Source of the DNA: an uncultured Eubacteriales bacterium
GTDB taxonomy: Bacteria; Bacillota; Clostridia; Oscillospirales; Oscillospiraceae
Assembly: GCA_900551355.1 (NCBI GenBank)
Contig: URVR01000039.1
Coordinates: 1 to 11,213 of the forward strand
Length of the DNA: 11,213 nt
Direction of reading: 5' to 3'
Shown in pieces: positions 7,798 to 11,213 of this stretch; within the stretch, counting starts at the first letter, position 1; the number at the start of each line of letters is the position of its first letter. The notes under the pieces were generated by a model. It was not told the origin of the DNA and did no database searches. It worked only from the letters and a program-made list of their open reading frames with translations. Position numbers and translations under genes: made by a program.

Positions 7798-7826
7798 TTT
7801 CCAATCGCCGCCGAATCTGGTACAAT
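7798..7826 (+). promoter_or_regulatory. Promoter of the thyA-folA-recG cluster
   Basis: TTTCCA (7798-7803) is 17 bases from TACAAT (7821-7826), which is preceded by TGG, giving an extended -10. Transcription should begin near 7833, a short leader before the thyA ribosome binding site at 7841-7847. Its -35 is about 30 bases from that of the divergent flavoprotein promoter. Confidence 0.7.
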
Positions 7827-7853
7827 GAGGAAAAATACACAGGGGGTACGCTT

Positions 7854-8684
7854 ATGAGCCGTGCAGACCAGATCTTCAAGGAAAATTGCCGCGACATCCT
7901 GCAAAACGGGGTGTGGGACACCGACCAGCAGGTGCGCCCCCATTGGGAGGACGGCACGCCCGCCCACACCGTGAAGAAGTTCGGCATCGTCAACCGCTAC
8001 GATCTGCGGGAGGAGTTTCCCATCCTCACCGTGCGCCGCACCTTTTTCAAGACCTGCATCGACGAGCTGCTGTGGATCTGGCAGCAGAAGTCCAACAACA
8101 TCCACGACCTGCGGGGCCACATCTGGGACAGCTGGGCGGATGAAAACGGCTCCATCGGCAAGGCCTACGGCTATCAGCTGGCGGTGAAGCACCAGTACCC
8201 CGAGGGGGAGATGGATCAGGTGGATCGTGTGCTGTACGATCTGAAGCACAACCCCGCCAGCCGCCGCATCCTCACCAATATCTACAACTTTCAGGATCTC
8301 CACGAGATGGCGCTGTATCCCTGCGCCTACTCCATGACCTTCAATGTCTCCGGCAACACCCTCAACGCCATCCTCAACCAGCGCAGCCAGGACATGCTGG
8401 CCGCCAACAACTGGAACGTGGTGCAGTACAGTGTGCTGGTGCATATGATGGCGCAGGTGTCCGGTCTAGAGGCCGGTGAGCTGGTTCACGTCATCGCCGA
8501 CGCCCACATCTACGACCGCCATGTGCCCATCATCGAAAAGCTGCTGGAGCAGGACGAGCGTCCCGCCCCCCGGTTCGTGATGGACAAGTCCATCACCGAT
8601 TTCTACCGGTTCACACGGGACAGCTTCTCGCTGGAGGGCTACGATCCTCAGCCCTTTGAGGACAAGATCCCCGTGGCCATCTAA
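7854..8684 (+). CDS. thyA: Thymidylate synthase ThyA
   Basis: ThyA converts dUMP to dTMP with methylene-tetrahydrofolate and leaves dihydrofolate. The 276-residue length is normal. Visible are the substrate-binding SRR (136-138), the catalytic Cys in LYPCAYSMTF (C157), the phosphate-binding QRSQD (176-180), the NN-W-N segment (185-188) and the dUMP-contact stretch ADAHIYDRHVP (215-225). The residue after the catalytic Cys is Ala, not the His of E. coli-type enzymes. The GTPAHT, KSNN and CAY features resemble, from memory, the B. subtilis ThyA (phage phi-3T-like) branch, which has PCVY at this place. The ATG at 7854 has AGGGGGT (7841-7847) six bases upstream. It leads a cluster with folA, which recycles its by-product, and recG. 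All core residues are present, so an active enzyme is likely. Confidence 0.96.
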   Translation: MSRADQIFKENCRDILQNGVWDTDQQVRPHWEDGTPAHTVKKFGIVNRYDLREEFPILTVRRTFFKTCIDELLWIWQQKSNNIHDLRGHIWDSWADENGSIGKAYGYQLAVKHQYPEGEMDQVDRVLYDLKHNPASRRILTNIYNFQDLHEMALYPCAYSMTFNVSGNTLNAILNQRSQDMLAANNWNVVQYSVLVHMMAQVSGLEAGELVHVIADAHIYDRHVPIIEKLLEQDERPAPRFVMDKSITDFYRFTRDSFSLEGYDPQPFEDKIPVAI

Positions 8685-8696
8685 GGAGGAACGCCC

Positions 8697-9266
8697 ATGT
8701 ATGCCATTGCAGCCGTTGACCAACACTGGGGCATCGGCCGGGATAACGCCCTGCTGTTTCACATCTCTGCCGATATGAAGCGCTTCCGCGCCCTGACGGA
8801 GGGCAAGACCGTCCTCATGGGCCGCAAGACCCTGCAATCCCTGCCCGGCGGCAGGGGACTGCCCCACCGCCGCAACATCGTCCTCACCGGTGACCGGGAC
8901 TTTGCCGCGGAAAACGCGGAGATCGTCCACTTCCCCGTGGAGGCGGTGTTTCAGGCCGGGGAGGACGCATGGATCATCGGCGGCGAGAGCGTCTACCGCC
9001 GGTTTCTGCCCCTGTGCGACCGGGTGTATATCACCAAGATCTTTGCCGATGGTCACGCCGACGCCTTTTTCCCCGATCTGGACGCCGACCCCCAGTGGCA
9101 GGCGGACAGCGAGAGCGAGATCATGGAGGAGGACGGCCTGAAGTACCAATTCGTGGAGTATGTCCCCGCGCCGGAGGAAGCGCTGCTGCCCTCCCCGGCA
9201 GAGGAGACGCAGGGGGCGCCTCTGTTTGCGCCGCCTGCCGACTTCTCCGCCTTCAGCGGTTTCTGA
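8697..9266 (+). CDS. folA: Dihydrofolate reductase
   Basis: It reduces dihydrofolate to tetrahydrofolate with NADPH and so regenerates the cofactor used by ThyA; it is the trimethoprim target. Family marks are AAVDQHWGIGRDNALLFHI (5-23), the active-site acid D26 in SADMKRF, NADPH-binding MGRKT (41-45) and IIGGESVYRRFLP (93-105), with YITKI (111-115) after them. The catalytic domain ends near residue 157, the usual length of about 160. The remaining ~32 residues form a Pro/Ala/Glu-rich tail ending in FSAFSGF, with no motif I recognise. AAGGAGGA (8683-8690) overlaps the thyA stop codon and stands six bases before the ATG, so the two genes are translationally close. recG starts four bases after its stop. 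Confidence 0.95.
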   Translation: MYAIAAVDQHWGIGRDNALLFHISADMKRFRALTEGKTVLMGRKTLQSLPGGRGLPHRRNIVLTGDRDFAAENAEIVHFPVEAVFQAGEDAWIIGGESVYRRFLPLCDRVYITKIFADGHADAFFPDLDADPQWQADSESEIMEEDGLKYQFVEYVPAPEEALLPSPAEETQGAPLFAPPADFSAFSGF

Positions 9267-9270
9267 TGCC

Positions 9271-11187
9271 ATGGCCGATCTTAACACCGACATCCGGTAT
9301 ATCAAGGGCATCGGCGAGACGCGGGCCAAGGCGCTGCACAAGCTGGGCATCGCCACGCTGGGCGATCTGCTGTCCTACTTCCCCCGCCGGTGGGAGGATC
9401 GGACGCTGGAGCGCCCCATCCGGGAGCTGACGCTGGGCGAATACGCCTGCGTCCGGGCCATGCTGGCCGGCGACCCAACCGCCAGCCGCATCGCCGGAGG
9501 CCGCACGCTGGTAAAGGTGCGGGCCGTGGACGACAGCGGCGTGCTGGAGGTTGCCTTTTTCAATCAGGAGTACCGGAAAACCAGCCTCCACAAGGGGGAG
9601 ACATATATCTTCTACGGTAAGGTAGAGGGCGACCTGCTGCGCCGCCGCATGACCAACCCCCTGCTGGAGCCGGAGGGCCGCCAGCTGCTGACAGGGCGCA
9701 TCATGCCCATCTATCCCCTGACCGCCGGTATCACGCAGTCCCGGCTGGCGGAGGCCATGCGGCAGGGGCTGGACGCCTGCCGCGACCTGCTGCCCGATGC
9801 GCTGCCCGATGCAGTGCGGCAGGCGCATCACCTGTGCTACGCGGGCTACGCCTATGAGAACATCCACTTCCCCACCTCGCCGGAGGCGCTGGACATTGCC
9901 CGCCGCCGTCTGGTGTTCGAGGAGCTTTTTGTACTGGCCTGCGGTCTGCGGCTGCTGCGCGCCCGCCGGGAGACGGGACACGGCCCCGCCTGTGAAAACG
10001 TGGCCTTGACGCCCTTCTACGACGCCCTGCCCTTCGCGCTGACAAATGCCCAGCGCCGCGCCGTGGAGCAGGCCGTGTCCGATATGACCTCCGGCCGCCC
10101 TATGAACCGGCTGTGTCAGGGCGATGTGGGCAGCGGCAAGACCATGGTGGCGGCGGCCTGCATCTGGTTCGCCGCCCAAAGCGGCTGGCAATCGGCGCTG
10201 ATGACCCCCACGGAGATCCTGGCCCGCCAGCACTATGAAAATCTATCGCCGCTGTTCGCCCGGTTCGGCCTGCGCTGCGCCCTGCTCACCGGCTCTACCC
10301 GCGCCAAGGAGCGCCGGGATATTCTGGCCGGTCTGGCCGGCGGCAGCATCGACCTGTGCATCGGCACCCACGCCCTGCTGACCGAGGACGTGCAGTACGC
10401 CCGGCTGGGGCTGGTCATCACCGACGAGCAGCACCGCTTCGGCGTGGACCAGCGGGCGGCGCTGTCCAAAAAGGCCGACTCGCCCCACATGCTGGTGCTG
10501 TCCGCCACTCCCATCCCCCGGACGCTGGCGCTCATCATCTACGGCGATCTGGACGTGTCCGTCATCGATGAGCTGCCCCCCGGGCGGCAGAAGGTGGACA
10601 CCTTCGCCGTGGGGGAGAAATACCGTCAGCGGCTGAATGCCTTCATCCGCAAGCAGGTGTCCGAGGGGCATCAGGTGTTCATCGTCTGCCCGCTGGTGGG
10701 GGAGGACGACCACCTGCCCGACGAGCGCAAGGCCGTCACGGCCTACGCCCAGAAATTGCAGGATGAGGTGTTCCCCGACCTGCGCGTTGCTGTGCTCCAC
10801 GGGCGCATGAAGGCCAAGGAGAAGGAATCCGTCATGGCCGCCTTCGCCGCCGGAGACAGCGATATTCTGGTATCCACCACCGTGGTGGAGGTGGGCGTGG
10901 ACGTACCCAACGCCAACCTGATGGTGGTGGAGAATGCCGAGCGCTTCGGCCTCAGCCAGCTCCACCAGCTCCGGGGCCGCGTAGGCCGGGGCAGCGCTAA
11001 GAGCTGGTGCGTCCTGCTGTCCGACAGCGACAACGAGGATACCCGCCGCCGTCTGAAGGTGCTGACGCAGACCAACGACGGCTTCCAGATCTCCGAGGAG
11101 GATCTGCGTCTCCGAGGGCCCGGCGACTTCTTCGGCCAGCGGCAGCACGGCCTGCCCCAGCTGAAGCTGGCCAGCCTGGAGGGGGAC
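9271..11187 (+). CDS. recG: ATP-dependent DNA helicase RecG (C-terminus cut by contig end)
   Basis: RecG is a branch-migration helicase that regresses stalled forks and processes Holliday junctions. 639 residues are present, about 40 short of the usual ~680. The N-terminal part starts with DIRYIKGIGETRAKAL and leads into the OB-fold wedge domain, about residues 60-150. Helicase motifs include Walker A GDVGSGKT (284-291), the DEQH box DEQHRFG (385-391) with SATPIPRT after it, and QLRGRVGRG (566-574). The RecG-specific TRG region DLRLRGPGDFFGQRQ (611-625) is intact. The frame runs open into adapter at 11188, so the missing end is artificial. The ATG at 9271 is four bases after the folA stop with no good Shine-Dalgarno site, so translation probably depends on folA. 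Another ATG at 9266 overlaps the stop but is in the wrong frame. Confidence 0.97.
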
Positions 11188-11213
11188 CTGTCTCTTATAC
11201 ACATCTCCGAGCC
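11188..11213. other. Nextera (Tn5) sequencing adapter left on contig end
   Basis: Positions 11188-11206 are the reverse complement of the 19-base Tn5 mosaic end, and 11207-11213 continue into the same read-2-side adapter as at the left end. Genomic sequence ends at 11187. Minus-strand frames that begin here yield spurious proteins starting MCIRD or MYKRQ. Confidence 0.97.

Noticed and set aside
9266..9268. ATG overlapping the folA stop as the recG start
   Set aside because: It is out of frame with the RecG reading frame, which starts at 9271.
10243..11202. Minus-strand frame starting MYKRQ opposite recG
   Set aside because: Its start lies in the adapter and its body is antisense to recG.
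10743..11204. Minus-strand frame starting MCIRD opposite recG
   Set aside because: It begins inside the adapter; it is a known kind of library artefact.

Overview
The window is a bacterial contig of about 11.2 kb, GC-rich by eye (roughly 60% or more). Eight clear protein-coding genes are packed tightly, with strong AGGAGG-type ribosome binding sites. Gene content (YqhQ/DUF1385 family, PrmC, a ThyA of the kind seen in Bacillus, a COG2509-type flavoprotein, a VCBS-repeat lipoprotein) and GC-rich codon use suggest a member of the Clostridia, probably Oscillospirales from gut material. That placement is inference. Both physical ends carry Nextera/Tn5 adapter sequence (1-30 and 11188-11213), so the genomic insert is 31-11187. 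The genes cut at the ends, recA and recG, are truncated by assembly and not by biology.

Layout. Minus strand, right to left from 7702: a COG2509-like FAD oxidoreductase (7702-6329), closed by a strong hairpin terminator (6286-6321). Next comes a three-gene sensory unit: a VCBS/FG-GAP-like lipoprotein (6174-4855), an OmpR-family response regulator (4840-4157) and a membrane histidine kinase (3973-2531). Then follow yqhQ (2459-1512), prmC (1490-624) and the start of recA (557-31, partial). Plus strand, rightwards from 7854: thyA, folA and recG (partial), a compact cluster for dTMP/folate metabolism and branched-DNA repair. The flavoprotein and thyA are transcribed divergently from a 151-bp gap that holds a good promoter for each.

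How they work together. ThyA makes dTMP and leaves dihydrofolate, which FolA recycles. RecG and RecA act on stalled forks and recombination intermediates. PrmC methylates release factors. The lipoprotein, regulator and kinase look like one surface-signalling operon: the regulator's ribosome binding site overlaps the lipoprotein stop codon.

Most unusual are (i) a ~106-nt imperfect palindrome between regulator and kinase whose outer arm contains the regulator's stop codon; (ii) an abrupt change of leucine codon use inside the regulator gene, from CTG to only CTC/CTT; (iii) the lipoprotein-regulator-kinase arrangement itself. No RNA genes, CRISPR arrays, insertion sequences or defence genes were seen, and there is no gene-free stretch longer than about 185 bases.
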